A stretch of DNA of 24,399 nucleotides from Branchiostoma floridae (GCF_000003815.2 NC_049984.1:26641397-26665795); one strand, 5' to 3'; positions 8,527 to 17,814 are shown, numbered from the stretch's first letter. Notes: a model not told the origin generated them from the sequence alone. Made by a program: numbers and translations.

Positions 8527-9040
8527 GAATGAATGACTGGTTTATTAGCGCCAAACAAGTGCGCAAGTACATTGTACATATCATAGCAGCCATACAAGGC
8601 TGACTTGGTGTATGATACATTATATAATTGTTAAAACAACATTAAGATTCATTCAACAAAGACAGTATATATAGAACTTTATTGCATGACACCTGTACAG
8701 GATACAGTGTATGGCAATTTGTACATACAATACATACACACAGAACAGTTTAACTACATGGGTTACTAATATCTAAAAAAATCTAGGAAACTAATCTAGG
8801 AAACTAATCTATTTTACACATGGTATATAGTATTGACAATCAGGCTAGCATTATGTGCTGGTTCAGGACAGTATAATATTGTCTCGTTTTTTAAAGGAGT
8901 TATATATAAATTGACCGACAAAGGCAGATATATCAGCAGGACATGATAGTAACATATTAAACATTTCTGTCTTATTAGGTGGTAACATTGTATCAGATTT
9001 GTATTTAATAGACTGTAACAATTTCTGTCTCTCTCTATCA
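8527..9040 (-). mobile_element. 3' end of a LINE retrotransposon
   Basis: The minus strand carries the last part of a reverse-transcriptase ORF (8863-9040), a 3' UTR of about 330 bp with CAATAAAG, and ends at GGCGCTAATAAACC followed by CATTCATTC, a short ATTC tail typical of LINEs such as CR1/L2 relatives. The 5' part runs into the N gap. It lies immediately upstream of the protease-like exon and has lengthened that open frame artificially. Confidence 0.55.
8863..9040 (-). pseudogene. LINE reverse-transcriptase C-terminal tail
   Basis: About 58 codons from the gap to a stop. Pattern: DRERQKLLQSI, then MLPPNKTEMFNMLLSCP, then ISAFVGQFIYNSFKKR. This matches the usual end of LINE ORF2 proteins (R-x-x-L..I, a short linker with F..LL, then ia.fv..Fi...f.kR). 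All catalytic parts would be in or beyond the gap. Family level (Jockey/CR1-like) is inference. Confidence 0.5.
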
Positions 9041-9140
9041 NNNNNNNNNNNNNNNNNNNNNNNNNNNNNNNNNNNNNNNNNNNNNNNNNNNNNNNNNNNN
9101 NNNNNNNNNNNNNNNNNNNNNNNNNNNNNNNNNNNNNNNN
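9041..9140. other. Assembly gap (100 N)
   Basis: Exactly 100 N, the usual placeholder for unknown size, so more LINE sequence may be missing here. Confidence 0.99.
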
Positions 9141-9249
9141 ATGTTATATCGGAAATGTTTGTAATGAGGGAACACAAATTAGTGTTATAGCCGTTAGGTG
9201 GGATGACATAGACGGCGATTTGTTCTACCACGGAAAATGCGTCTGCCAA
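9141..9249 (-). pseudogene. Possible upstream piece of the same LINE
   Basis: Open on the minus strand from an ATG at 9249 into the gap (36 codons). It contains VYVIPPNGYNTN, which resembles the vyiPP segment of LINE endonuclease domains. It is short and ambiguous; it could also be unrelated. Confidence 0.22.
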
Positions 9250-9319
9250 CCCGTGTGTATCCCTGTTCTGTTATCATATGTCAGGCCAGTGCCGACTCAT
9301 GTTTTTCTCATTAAATCAT

Positions 9320-9472
9320 TTCTGGTATTACCTGGACCTGGCAGTACAACTCAGAGAGCGGGGCTCAGCATCTCTGAAGGAGCTGGCGGAGCTGGCCCAG
9401 CATTTCCTGACTGCCCACCGAAAAGACCTGGGCAAAGAGGAGAAGGGGAAGAAGCCAGCACAGGACCGATAA
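9320..9472 (+). pseudogene. Ty3/Gypsy gag fragment
   Basis: The frame contains DLAVQLRERGSASLKELAEL followed by AQHFLTAHRKDLGKEEKGKK and a stop at 9472. This is the end of the SCAN-like capsid region of Gypsy gag, typically L..fL.er.p.sl.Ela.lA..yl.Ah, followed by a basic tail. The rest of gag and any zinc knuckle are absent. It is on the opposite strand to the LINE piece and appears to be an isolated remnant. Confidence 0.55.
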
Positions 9473-9897
9473 TGAAGAGGCACCAAGTCACATTAATTAA
9501 AATTCACAGAAAGATTGCATCCTGTTTTTAAAGTTTCACGGCAGACCAGTATAAGAATTGAACCATCATTTATTCAATTTTTGCACTTCAAGATGTTATT
9601 AACGGCAAGGACCTGGAATGTTGACGTAAATTTGTCCACGGATGTAGACTTATTTCCTCTCGGGTTATCACTCAAAGAAGTATTGAACTAGCCTGTACGT
9701 TACTGGTTTACTTCTGTAAGAAATGTGAAACTTTGTATTGAGCTCATCGTGTGACGCCAAACATACATTTGCAACCACACCTGAAAGGTTGTATGGAGGA
9801 TTTTGGACCTGTCTAATCCTCTTGGCTATTCAGCTTTGAAAGGCTCAGTGGAATATTGGGTGACCAAATGTAACCCAATCACAAACGTGACGTTGAA
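9473..9897. other. Gene-free stretch
   Basis: No supported gene. AT-rich, no repeat recognised. Confidence 0.5.
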
Positions 9898-10187
9898 TTG
9901 CTGTTAATGAGAAAATTTAACAAGCAAAGACATCTTCTTGATATGGGTGAAAAGCATTTGAATGAATCTTTCTCTCAACTAACATCTTCTCTGGAAAACA
10001 TTCTAAAAGACAGCAGAGGAACCACTGATGGTGTAGGAGTTGAAAATTGGGGGGAGGTGGTACCATCATTCAGTTTGCAAAATGTATAGCTCCAGATCTT
10101 GTAAATGATGGCTTTGAGAATGTTGTAGCCATGTATAGGACTATCCATCCCTTCCGCCAACTTCATTCATACCTACGTCATATCTGA
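9898..10187 (+). pseudogene. Frameshifted coding remnant, product unknown
   Basis: Two frames that look like protein abut at a run of six G (10049-10054). The first includes FNKQRHLLDMGEKHLNESFS and SSLENILKDSRGTTDG up to VGVENWG. In the second, GGGTIIQFAKCIAPDLVNDG and FENVVAMYRTIHPFRQLHSY run to a TGA at 10185-10187. The composition on both sides is protein-like, and the switch at a homopolymer suggests a one-base indel (real or sequencing). I do not recognise the family. Confidence 0.4.
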
Positions 10188-10232
10188 AACGGAAAACCAT
10201 AACTTTAAAACGGAGGTGTCATTGGTTCACAG

Positions 10233-10400
10233 ACGTCACGGTCGTCTAGATCATCTTACATCCTAGCCCACTGGGCTGGCACCGATGGCCACAACTACAA
10301 CCTAGACGCACAGCTTTACCAAATTAGGCTGTTTGCCTTAGATGTTGCAGATGTTGTGAATAGTAATAGCAGCGCTGATGCCAAAATATCTCATGTAAAG
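10233..10400 (+). CDS. Internal exon, product unknown
   Basis: An AG acceptor (TGGTTCACAG) and a donor (GTAAAG followed by GTTTGT) bracket exactly 168 nt, 56 codons in phase 0 at both ends, with no stop. The peptide contains ILAHWAGTDGHNYNLDAQLY and QIRLFALDVADVVNSNSSAD. It has no start Met and would be missed by ATG-based ORF calling. Hydrophobic spacing suggests a folded domain, but I cannot name it. It lies 45 bp after the frameshifted remnant and may belong to the same former gene. Confidence 0.45.
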
Positions 10401-11327
10401 GTTTGTTTCTTTCTCTGTAGAATTTGTAACATATAAAGTCACAAACCGAGAAACATGTGACAGTATTTTAAATGTGACACAAACTAGCGAGGCAACTTGG
10501 CACCCCAGTCAATGACAAAAGTACGGTTGGCACAGAAATGGTCTGAAATGAAGTCACAGTAACTTTTTTCATTGTATAACATGTATAAAGTTACAAATTT
10601 ATACATGTCAAAAGTCACAGTAACAGTGAATTGGTTGCTGGTTCTCTTTGATTAAAAGTACCTTAGTATGAAAACAAAAACTGAAGACAAAACCCAGACA
10701 CTGCATCTTCAATATCTTTTTAAACATGCTAGAGATTGACTCATACCTAGATCTAGAAACTGGAGGCTTTGCAGAGGAAATTTCACTGTCAACTTTTGAA
10801 GGTAAAATCTATAGAATATTTATAAACCCGGACCAAAGACATAATTTGTAAAGGAAAATTCGTATTACTTAATATCATTTTGTACCTTCAGGATGAAAAA
10901 CTTTCACATCCTCGGTCACAACCTACAATGCAGGATTTAATGATCTGTGTCAGATACTGATCTGATCTTAAATGATTTACGATAAATACTTTTTTGTTTT
11001 GTTACAACGCTGGCGACCGCGCAGGGCACAGGTACATGCTGAAAACATCACAAGATAAAGGGTAAGCTTTTATACTTGTTAATAATTTAAGCATCAAGAA
11101 CTGAAAGTCAGAACAACATAAGGTTTTTATCAGGCACAGCACATAGTCTTCCTTTGAGTGTCAAGAGGACGTCCTAGAATGCACTCCTTAGTAATTAATG
11201 AGGAAGACTTCAAATAAAACTAAAAAGGTTATTGCCACAAAATGACGTTTTCCTATTGCACTAGGCACCTGCAAAAAGAAAGAAGAGAGAAAAAGCGTGT
11301 CAGCTATGGGGATTACAATATGTTATA
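10401..11327. other. Gene-free stretch with a palindrome
   Basis: No credible ORF. A perfect 11-bp inverted repeat ACATGTATAAA (10579-10589) / TTTATACATGT (10598-10608) is flanked by direct copies of AAGTCACAGTAAC (about 10552 and 10612). This could be a small element with a target duplication or simple hairpin. Confidence 0.4.
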
Positions 11328-11759
11328 ATGGGCGAAGAAAACTGGGATTTATTGGGGATTGACCTTACAGGACCATTACCAGAGACACCACGTTGGAACA
11401 AGTACGTATTCACATGTACCGACTATTACACTAAGTGGGACGAGACCTATCCCATTAAGAGCAAGTCAGCTGAGGAGGTGGCCGCCTGTATATTGAAGAT
11501 ATATTATTGGCATGGAGCATCTATGAGGGGGTTTAGTGAAGACGCTATAAGTTTTGCTCATCATGGAAACAAAATTCCTAGGCCACAACCTAAGGTCATT
11601 TTTATGAACATTCCTTCCCAAAAGGTACATGTCATCTACTGTGTGAAGAAAGTTGGCTTTCTATTTGAGACAGAAACAGAATGTCTACCCGATGACGATT
11701 ACTTCGAAGTAAAGGACATTTGTGCTGTAGCTGATGAAGCTGACGAGGTGATAGTAAGG
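11328..11759 (+). pseudogene. Gypsy/GIN-type integrase fragment joined to an unknown segment
   Basis: The frame starts at an ATG at 11328. Residues 5-64 read WDLLGIDLTGPLPETPRWNK, then YVFTCTDYYTKWDETYPIKS, then KSAEEVAACILKIYYWHGA. This is the first half of an rve integrase core of the Ty3/Gypsy, GIN1 or KRBA2 type, with the first catalytic Asp in GID-L-TGP. The expected LSDQG segment with the second Asp does not follow; instead the frame runs into about 95 unrelated residues, including PRPQPKVIFMNIPSQK and an acidic stretch (DDDYFEVKDICAVADEADE). A donor-like GTGAGT lies at 11760. The stop is at 11805-11807. The integrase cannot be active. The second part may be a different exon or noncoding sequence. 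Confidence 0.6.
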
Positions 11760-11962
11760 GTGAGTTTACACTATTTACCACTGTCCACTACAAATCTGCA
11801 GAAATGACCCAGTCCCAAGGGAGCTATCACTGTTATCTACGTAACTGTTGTCATCTTCTATGTCATGATAGGGAATGTCTATTGTCCTGAACAAAATTAA
11901 ACTAAGCTGGAAAAGTGAGAGGTAGTCCGGATTTAACATGTCTGTCGGAATTATAGTGTCGC

Positions 11963-12322
11963 TTGTTCTACTTAGTTGTACAGAACCTTCAACAGAGTAG
12001 TGACAGTCGGACTACCATATGTAACCCCTGCAGGAAACGAGAATCTAAGGGTGCGAGAAGGGCAGTGGAAGGATCACGGATCGAGCACATGTGGAAGCGC
12101 CTATGTCAACACGCTGACTCTGGTCATGTGGACAAACTTGCTACAGCGTTCAGGAATTGTCCGGACGGGCCATACACCATTCTGGCTGTCCACATAGTTT
12201 GGGTGACGTCAGCGGAGTTTAACAGTAAGAACTTGCAGTGCTACACGCCTGCAGAGGTGGTATCATGCAGGAGGTTCGTAACTATAATAGACGTATATCT
12301 TAATATCGTTGTAAAACGTTAA
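11963..12322 (+). CDS. Open frame upstream of the MULE exon, product unknown
   Basis: 119 codons open, with RIEHMWKRLCQHADSGHVDK and FRNCPDGPYTILAVHIVW. A second frame (11976-12197) is also open over much of the interval, so the correct frame is uncertain. Position 50 bp before the MULE exon suggests it could be the N-terminal part of that protein; I see no FLYWCH or zinc finger that would confirm this. Confidence 0.25.
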   Translation: MFYLVVQNLQQSSDSRTTICNPCRKRESKGARRAVEGSRIEHMWKRLCQHADSGHVDKLATAFRNCPDGPYTILAVHIVWVTSAEFNSKNLQCYTPAEVVSCRRFVTIIDVYLNIVVKR

Positions 12323-12371
12323 TAAAAGTAAATATGATCATTTCATATTAACTATGTGGAATTATTTTAAG

Positions 12372-12876
12372 TGGAAGGTATTAGACTTGAAGAAGCTGAG
12401 TGCACCGCCTTGTACATGAACGGTACATTCAAGAGCTGCCCCCGTCCCTACACACAGTTCCTGACGATACATGGACTGTATCATGAAAGAGTCGTCCCGT
12501 TTGTCATGGGCCTCTTGGCGGAGAGGACAATCGGGGCGTACCGTCAGATCTTGCTCCATGTGAAGGCCAGAGTGAGGCAAGTGACCCGCCATCACCTTCG
12601 ACCTCGGCGAGTCGTGATGGACTTTGAAGTTGGTCTCATGACGGCAACTGAAACAGAGTTTCCGCGCGCAACCATTTCAGGATGCCACTTCCACTTTTGT
12701 CAAAGCCTCTGGCGCCGTATCCACAACCTGGGCCTGGCAGGAGCGTACAAGGAGGATCGATTAATGTTGTCAACACTGTTTATTACTGTTTTTAATTTTT
12801 GTTTTCAGCATGTGCCTCAGTTCCTGCGAAAGTACAACTACATATCAATGACCTGTCCTGTGAAAGTGTTCAGCAG
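12372..12876 (+). pseudogene. MULE-type transposase domain, first catalytic Asp replaced
   Basis: An acceptor (ATTATTTTAAG) precedes an open frame of about 168 codons with no true ATG start. In order: ALYMNGTFKSCPRPYTQFLT, IHGLYHERVVPFVMGLLAER, a segment with AYRQILLHVKARVRQ, VVMDFEVGLMTATETEF, then SGCHFHFCQSLWRRI and LGLAGAYKED. This is the mutator-like (MULE) transposase core: D-G-T-F, p..y.qlltih, D-F-E, and gC-x-F-H-x-Q. The first Asp is Asn here (AAC, 12419-12421). The DFE Asp is present (12620-12622). After KEDRLM the sequence becomes T-rich and ends in TTTTCAG, so a short intron or decay may lie at about 12765-12808 before HVPQFLRKYNY. A GTAATG donor is at 12877. Probably inactive, or domesticated. 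Confidence 0.7.
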
Positions 12877-13269
12877 GTAATGTATTACATTGAAGTAAGT
12901 TTCACTTGTAACTTGTTGCATACATGTATTACATAAAAGTAAGTTTTATTTTACGAAGAGCGCACACTTTGGCAAGGCGGTCACGTTGCTAGGGTATGAG
13001 CCTCTTCACTATCACGAGAGTTGAAGCAGACGAAGCGCTGAACGGAGCATGTGGCATGAAAACGTTACACCAGATTTTTGAAGAGTGACAACGGGCCACC
13101 TCAAACATTGAAAGAACTGAGGCAGACATAAGATTAGAACCATGCCACGAAGAGAAAGACCGCCTGGACATGTAATGGCTGACCTTCAGCGCAGTCTGGC
13201 TGCATTGCGCTCTACTTCCAGCAGCATGTTGCACAAGGTGACGGCGAAATAAAGGCCGTCAACAACTGA
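12877..13269. other. Intron or decayed coding stretch
   Basis: A short tandem duplication (TGTATTACAT..AAGTAAGTTT at about 12880 and 12926) follows the MULE donor. From 12950 the base composition is more coding-like (GC-rich, few T runs), but stops occur in all frames, so it may be a decayed continuation of the transposase. Confidence 0.3.
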
Positions 13270-13399
13270 ATGCGTTATAACCTGGACGTGGAGACAAATG
13301 GCAGGAGAGGACGGCCGCGTTACTGTGTCAATATAGAACAAATCGACTTCCTGGAGTACGGAGAACGCTTCTCCTGGTCGGGCACTGCGGGTATTCTCG
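13270..13399 (+). CDS. Helix-turn-helix-like exon of a transposon protein
   Basis: Starts at an ATG directly after an in-frame TGA and ends at CTCG followed by GTAAGC (phase 1), 43 codons. The peptide contains NGRRGRPRYCVNIEQIDFLE and YGERFSWSGTAGILG. The order GRP-R-x-x-I-x-x-x-Q-x-x-x-L followed by W..iA.iLG matches the DNA-binding head of animal transposon integrase-type proteins, where the next exon normally continues with VSR.T.YRR. That continuation is not visible nearby. Family naming is inference. Confidence 0.45.
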
Positions 13400-13978
13400 G
13401 TAAGCTATCATCATGTTCAAAAGGTATTCAATAACTTCCAATTCCTTCAAAATGGGTATGTCAATAGCAGTGTTGTTACAAAACAACGTCTCAAATTAGA
13501 ATCAAGGCCCACTATAATAACACCTATGTCATGTCATGTTTCCCTCTGGGGTGGACGGTAGACCAGGGACGTACAGAAGGCCAGGGCGGGCACTGGACTC
13601 AACAGTTTCTGGGTCCGCAATGAATCAACCAAACAGGGTCCCAATTTAGTCCTCACGTGGAAGACACTAACTGGTAAAGGTTAAATCCAGACAGACCGAG
13701 CTTTGTTCTTTCGTACAGCCTAGCCTCTTTGCCTACTAATTAAGGACCACTATAATAATTGTTGACTGAGCAAGTCTATCTCACACTGCAATTCTGCCTG
13801 CACAGTAAAAGAATTGAAGCAGCTAACTCGGCATTTTTGCAAGACATTTATGACATCCCATAACGCAGTCAAGAGGGATAATAGTTATTTTCCACATTTC
13901 CTAATATGTTCTTAACATGAGAAAACATGCCTACTTCATTGTATGTTAACACTGCATGTCTCTCTTCTTCAAACTCAG
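13400..13978. other. Gene-free stretch, probably intron
   Basis: Begins with a GTAAGC donor and ends with TCTCTTCTTCAAACTCAG. Phase 1 donor and phase 0 acceptor do not join, so this is not one simple intron. No other gene seen. Confidence 0.4.
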
Positions 13979-14143
13979 GTCAGACTTGGCTTCCTGATTG
14001 TGGGGCACGCCCATGAAGACATCGACCAATTCTTCAGCCGCATTTCAAACACCCTCAAAAAATGTAACGCCGCCACACTTCCAGAACTGGAGTTTTTCGG
14101 AAGTTTATACCGTAAAATCTACCACTCTCCTGTCATGAAATGA
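13979..14143 (+). CDS. DUF7869-like C-terminal exon
   Basis: Acceptor TCTTCAAACTCAG then 54 codons to a TGA (14141-14143). Peptide: VRLGFLIVGHAHEDIDQFFS, RISNTLKKCNAATLPELEFF, then GSLYRKIYHSPVMK. The block vgflivGHtHeDiDq.FsrIs is characteristic of a transposon-associated family abundant in marine invertebrates (DUF7869, name from memory). Conserved His and Asp residues may be metal ligands or catalytic, by analogy with other transposases. The upstream part of the domain is not visible. The stop comes earlier than expected for the family, so the gene may be truncated or continue after the minisatellite. Confidence 0.55.
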   Translation, partial: VRLGFLIVGHAHEDIDQFFSRISNTLKKCNAATLPELEFFGSLYRKIYHSPVMK

Positions 14144-14290
14144 TGAGTGCACCTATATTGAAGTCTAAACATAAACATCTTCTATATAGATAAGAAAATT
14201 GTTAATAGTGCTTTTCAATTCCAGGTCATCTTCTGAACAGATGATGGGGTTGGTGTTGAGGTGGACTGGCCACAAGGTCACATTGACCGG

Positions 14291-14744
14291 TGGGGTCAGC
14301 TACTTCCAGCCAACCATGTGCCACGCCGTGGGGTTAGCCACTTCCAGCCAACCATGTGCCACGCCGTGGGGTTAGCCACTTCCAGCCAACCATGTGCCAC
14401 GCCGTGGGGTTAGCCACTTCCAGCCAACCATGTGCCACGCCGTGGGGTTAGCCACTTCCAGCCAACCATGTGCCACGCCGTGGGGTTAGCCACTTCCAGC
14501 CAACCATGTGCCACGCCGTGGGGTTAGCCACTTCCATCCAACCATGTGCCACGCCGTGGGGTTAGCCACTTCCAGCCAACCATGTGCCACGCCGTGGGGT
14601 TAGCCACTTCCAGCCAACCATGTGCCACGCCGTGGGGTTAGCCACTTCCAGCCAACCATGTGCCACGCCGTGGGGTTAGCCACTTCCAGCCAACCATGTG
14701 CCACGCCGTGGGGTTAGCCACTTCCAGCCAACCATGTGCCACGC
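14291..14744. repeat. 38-bp minisatellite, 12 units
   Basis: ACCATGTG recurs every 38 bp from 14313 to 14731. The unit is GTGGGGTTAGCCACTTCC followed by AGCCAACCATGTGCCACGCC. Units are almost identical: the first differs (GTCAGCTAC) and one near 14530 has CATCC instead of CAGCC. 38 is not a multiple of three and one frame gives TAG in GGGGTTAG, so the array cannot be read through as protein. High homogeneity implies recent expansion or conversion. Confidence 0.95.
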
Positions 14745-14938
14745 GGTGGATATCGCAACCAGACAGCTGAGACTAAGACCTGGTTCAGTCGGGTATACAC
14801 AACAAGGACCAGCCCACTGTCTCATATGTCTGGTGGCACGAACTCCATATGAAGTTCCTCTAGGTCATCCCTCCCCTGCGCTGGATCCAAGAAGAGAGGT
14901 GGAGCCTAAATACATTTATCCCGTACCAGTAGGAAGGT
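14745..14938 (+). CDS. Possible exon after the minisatellite
   Basis: An open frame leaves the array at 14698 and continues for about 65 codons to GGAAG followed by GTAATG (donor-like at 14938). It includes RLRPGSVGYTQQGPAHCLIC. Another frame is also open for part of the length. No family recognised; it might be the continuation of the DUF7869-like protein. Confidence 0.25.
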
Positions 14939-15184
14939 AATGTAAGATAAAGATATCAGTGTGATTCTGTGTCGAAATCATTACTACTTATAATCTAATT
15001 TTTATACATGTACAAAACATTGCATTTTTGCAAATATGTGGACATGAAAACCGACTTGAAAATGAGACATAACCTTTTGGCCTGCATGAAATGTATCATT
15101 GTTACGCTGACGGTTGTTCTAAATATTCTTTTGATTTCAAGATAACCATGTATTGACAGTACGCCAGAAATATTTATTCAATAG
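14939..15184. other. Gene-free stretch
   Basis: AT-rich, includes TTTATACATGTACAAAA. Nothing recognised. Confidence 0.4.
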
Positions 15185-15388
15185 TCAGGGGATGTCAATG
15201 GTGCCTCCAGAGGTGTGAGAGAGGTCATCAGTCACTACTTAAGGCTGCCAGCAAACAGTCACCTGATTGCTGGCGACGATCCTGTCATCAGTTTCCGGTA
15301 CAGCCTTGATAGAAGACCACAAAACAAGAACACCACGATTGGTACAATCATGGCCTGCATCACACAAGTCAGAAGCCATGGACAATAG
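15185..15388 (+). CDS. C-terminal exon, product unknown
   Basis: Open from just after an in-frame TAG (15182-15184) to TAG at 15386-15388, 67 codons. An acceptor AG lies at either 15183-15184 or 15187-15188. Peptide includes GASRGVREVISHYLRLPANS, HLIAGDDPVISFRYSLDRRP and TTIGTIMACITQVRSHG. The regular hydrophobic spacing and codon usage look like real protein. No ATG start fits, so it is an exon rather than a complete gene. I do not recognise the family. Confidence 0.4.
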   Translation, partial: SGDVNGASRGVREVISHYLRLPANSHLIAGDDPVISFRYSLDRRPQNKNTTIGTIMACITQVRSHGQ

Positions 15389-15784
15389 CCGCACTGTCCA
15401 TGATGAGTTTTGTGTGTTTCTTTAAATTATGCAAAAAGTATATACCATATTCATGTCGTCCTTATTTAAAAATTTAAAAATAAAAAAAATCTATCACAAG
15501 TCTTACTGAATGGAAATTTTCCAGTAGGAGATCTTATTTTCCATATTGTATGTAAAGTTGTCTATCAAATTGACTTCCACCAATGTCAAAGATCCCTTGT
15601 CTATGATGTGAAAGTTTTCTTTTTAAGGCTTTAAATGTCTGGAGCTATTCTATGTATATTCGTTGGTTAGCAAAACGGTTAAATGAAACATTTATAAGAT
15701 TATGAAAAGAGAATATCAAAATTATTCTTGAAACTTAACTTTTTCCTTTTTTTGTGATAACTTTTTTCAGGCAAAGAGGATTAG
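15389..15784. other. Gene-free stretch, probably intron
   Basis: AT-rich with A and T runs, ending in a strong pyrimidine tract and TTTTTTCAG at 15770. Confidence 0.4.
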
Positions 15785-16351
15785 GAGGAACAAGTCCGTT
15801 CCGGGTCACGGGTATTCAGAGAAATCAATGACCTACAAGAGAATGGGTTGGACTTGTTCCTTGGACATGATGAAGATGGCCAGGAGAGAAGGAAGCATGT
15901 ACGAATCAATTGGTAAGGAGCAGAAAGGCAAATACTCTGCAGACTATCATCGGCCTGATGCTGGTCGCCAGGACATCAAGTGACAAGGGTTTTGTGTCTT
16001 CTATCATAGAATACTTGTGTTCAAACATAGAATAGTCATGTTGCTACTTACAGTTACATACTTACATCAGTTGTAATGATATATCATACATGACAGTCAC
16101 ATGGTAGGGTATTTAACACATTGTTCCATTCATACATTTATACATGTGGGCCTAATCATACCCACGGTATGATAATTTGGCATATGGTTCTTCTTTTTTG
16201 ACTCACATTTCTGTTTTTATTTCACAGGGCCATTCAAATATTTAACCATAGCGGTTTAAGTGTGTCCACCAACAAAGCGTGGAAAGTGGTCAAAGAGTAT
16301 GCAGAAGCAAGACGTCAGGACACCCTCAAATCGGATGAGTTGTGGACGTAG
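15785..16351 (+). CDS. Two-exon 3' gene end, product unknown
   Basis: Exon 1 (15785-15912) ends AATTG before GTAAGG in phase 2. Exon 2 (16228-16351) follows TTTTTATTTCACAG and supplies the missing base, giving TGG; it then stays open for 40 codons to TAG. The spliced 83-residue product includes REINDLQENGLDLFLGHDED, GQERRKHVRINW and, across the junction, AIQIFNHSGLSVSTNKAWKV. The phase match and strong splice sites support a genuine gene model. Oddity: the best acceptor is at 15770, but that frame meets TAG at 15782-15784, so either the weaker AG at 15784 is used or the gene is broken. Product unrecognised; charged, no membrane segment. Confidence 0.5.
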
Positions 16352-16375
16352 ACAACGTTAACGTTATGAAGTGGG

Positions 16376-16650
16376 TCAAGAAAGTGCGGAAAGGTAGTCG
16401 TTCTAGTCCGTAGACAGATGGAGGGTTAAGATTCTATGTAGACTATCGTAAACTGAATGCAAGAACACATAGGGATGCATTTCCGTTACCCAGCAAGTCG
16501 GTCGTTGCGGACAGCAGATGCGTTATCTGGACTGGTTACGTTGACAAACAAGGATATGGAAGCATCAAGGTCAGATCACACTTCGATGACAGGCAGTTCA
16601 CGCTCATGTGGGAAGAGAAGCAAACTCTTGAACAAAACAAGACTTGAGTT
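16376..16650 (+). pseudogene. Ty3/Gypsy reverse-transcriptase fragment, frameshifted
   Basis: A short VVLVR segment (about 16396-16410) is followed in another frame by RFYVDYRKLNARTHRDAFPL (16429-16488) and then, again shifted, LRTADALSGLVTLTNKDMEA. This is the N-terminal part of Gypsy RT (vlvrKkdG..RfcvDYRkLN..t..d.fPlP, then lDaLsG..f.s.lDl). At least two frame changes are present and the catalytic YxDD region is absent. It lies 25 bp after the stop of the preceding two-exon model. Old, inactive remnant. Confidence 0.65.
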
Positions 16651-16699
16651 CAAACCGTCTCATTTGGATTTCCTTCATAATGATGACAAAACAAAGCAG

Positions 16700-17081
16700 G
16701 TGTCCACTTTACAAGGGCTTAGGCCTTAATTTGCCGTTGATTTCTGTATACATCACACTTTCACAGCTGCTAAAACCTCCCTGAGTTACGAGTATTACCT
16801 TGCGGTTTTAGGAACATTGAAAAATAATTCGCAATATAAAAACTTAAGTAAAAAGTAGCAATGCATCCAACAAAAGATTTTCTCTTTACATAAAGTTTCA
16901 CATTACCTACAGTGGACACGTAATGACGACAGTATGTCATGCAGTCCTTTTACACTAACTTTTCAATGCATTGCTGGTCAGGTACTAGTACTAAAAGCTA
17001 ACTGTTCAATTATCATGCTAGCGTCATTATTAGTTATTAGCTTAGACTCTGGATATCAAAATGAGTCTTGGTATGTTTCAG
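16700..17081. other. Gene-free stretch
   Basis: No supported gene. Ends with GGTATGTTTCAG, a possible acceptor for the next entry. Confidence 0.35.
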
Positions 17082-17157
17082 ACCAGCTTCTTTTGCACCC
17101 TCCTTGAGCTGGCTGGTAAAATGCCCACTTCCAGGCACGACCCACTGGAGCTAGAAG
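17082..17157 (+). CDS. Possible short exon, product unknown
   Basis: 76 nt between GTTTCAG and GAAG followed by GTAACA; 25 codons encode SFFCTLLELAGKMPTSRHDP and a few more. Only splice-site context and composition support it. Confidence 0.22.
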
Positions 17158-17238
17158 GTAACAAACTTCCATAGGGAAAACTAGGAAAGAAGAACTAGCA
17201 CTGGCAATGACACATTTAAAACACCTCAAAGGGAGCCC

Positions 17239-17423
17239 NNNNNNNNNNNNNNNNNNNNNNNNNNNNNNNNNNNNNNNNNNNNNNNNNNNNNNNNNNNNNN
17301 NNNNNNNNNNNNNNNNNNNNNNNNNNNNNNNNNNNNNNNNNNNNNNNNNNNNNNNNNNNNNNNNNNNNNNNNNNNNNNNNNNNNNNNNNNNNNNNNNNNN
17401 NNNNNNNNNNNNNNNNNNNNNNN
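17239..17423. other. Assembly gap (185 N)
   Basis: Unresolved bases. Confidence 0.99.
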
Positions 17424-17814
17424 CTTCTGTGGTAGCTCACAAAGGGGTGGACCTGCTGTTCTTTGGTAGAATACAATATTTCCTCTTGGTTGGTAAATGT
17501 GAGGTGGCATGTATAAAATAGTACGAGATAGGGGAACAAGACGAAGAGACAGGGCTATGGAAGGTTGAAGTGGGTTGATGACCAGGATTTCTTTGATGTA
17601 ATTGAAAAAAAAAAAACATGCGCCAGTCTGTACATAACTGCTTAGCTGGCGAACATTGTGACTGTTCTTATGACTCTGCCAGCCCAGAACATATGCCGGA
17701 GAACCGTCCACTTCTAGATACCAGGTGGCGTAACTTGGCATTGACACAGGAAGCCTGCGAATATTTAATCCTTTTACTGTACATTTGGACCTAAATGAAG
17801 ACTTTGTTATCCTC

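Noticed and set aside
8197-8597. N-terminal 134 codons of the protease-like frame
   Set aside because: The beginning is a LINE 3' tail, and the hydrophobic LFFLLLFLLL stretch is a T/C-rich acceptor tract, not a credible membrane segment.
14291-14744. Regular 38-bp repeats considered as a CRISPR array
   Set aside because: There are no spacers: units are directly abutting and the context is eukaryotic. It is a minisatellite.
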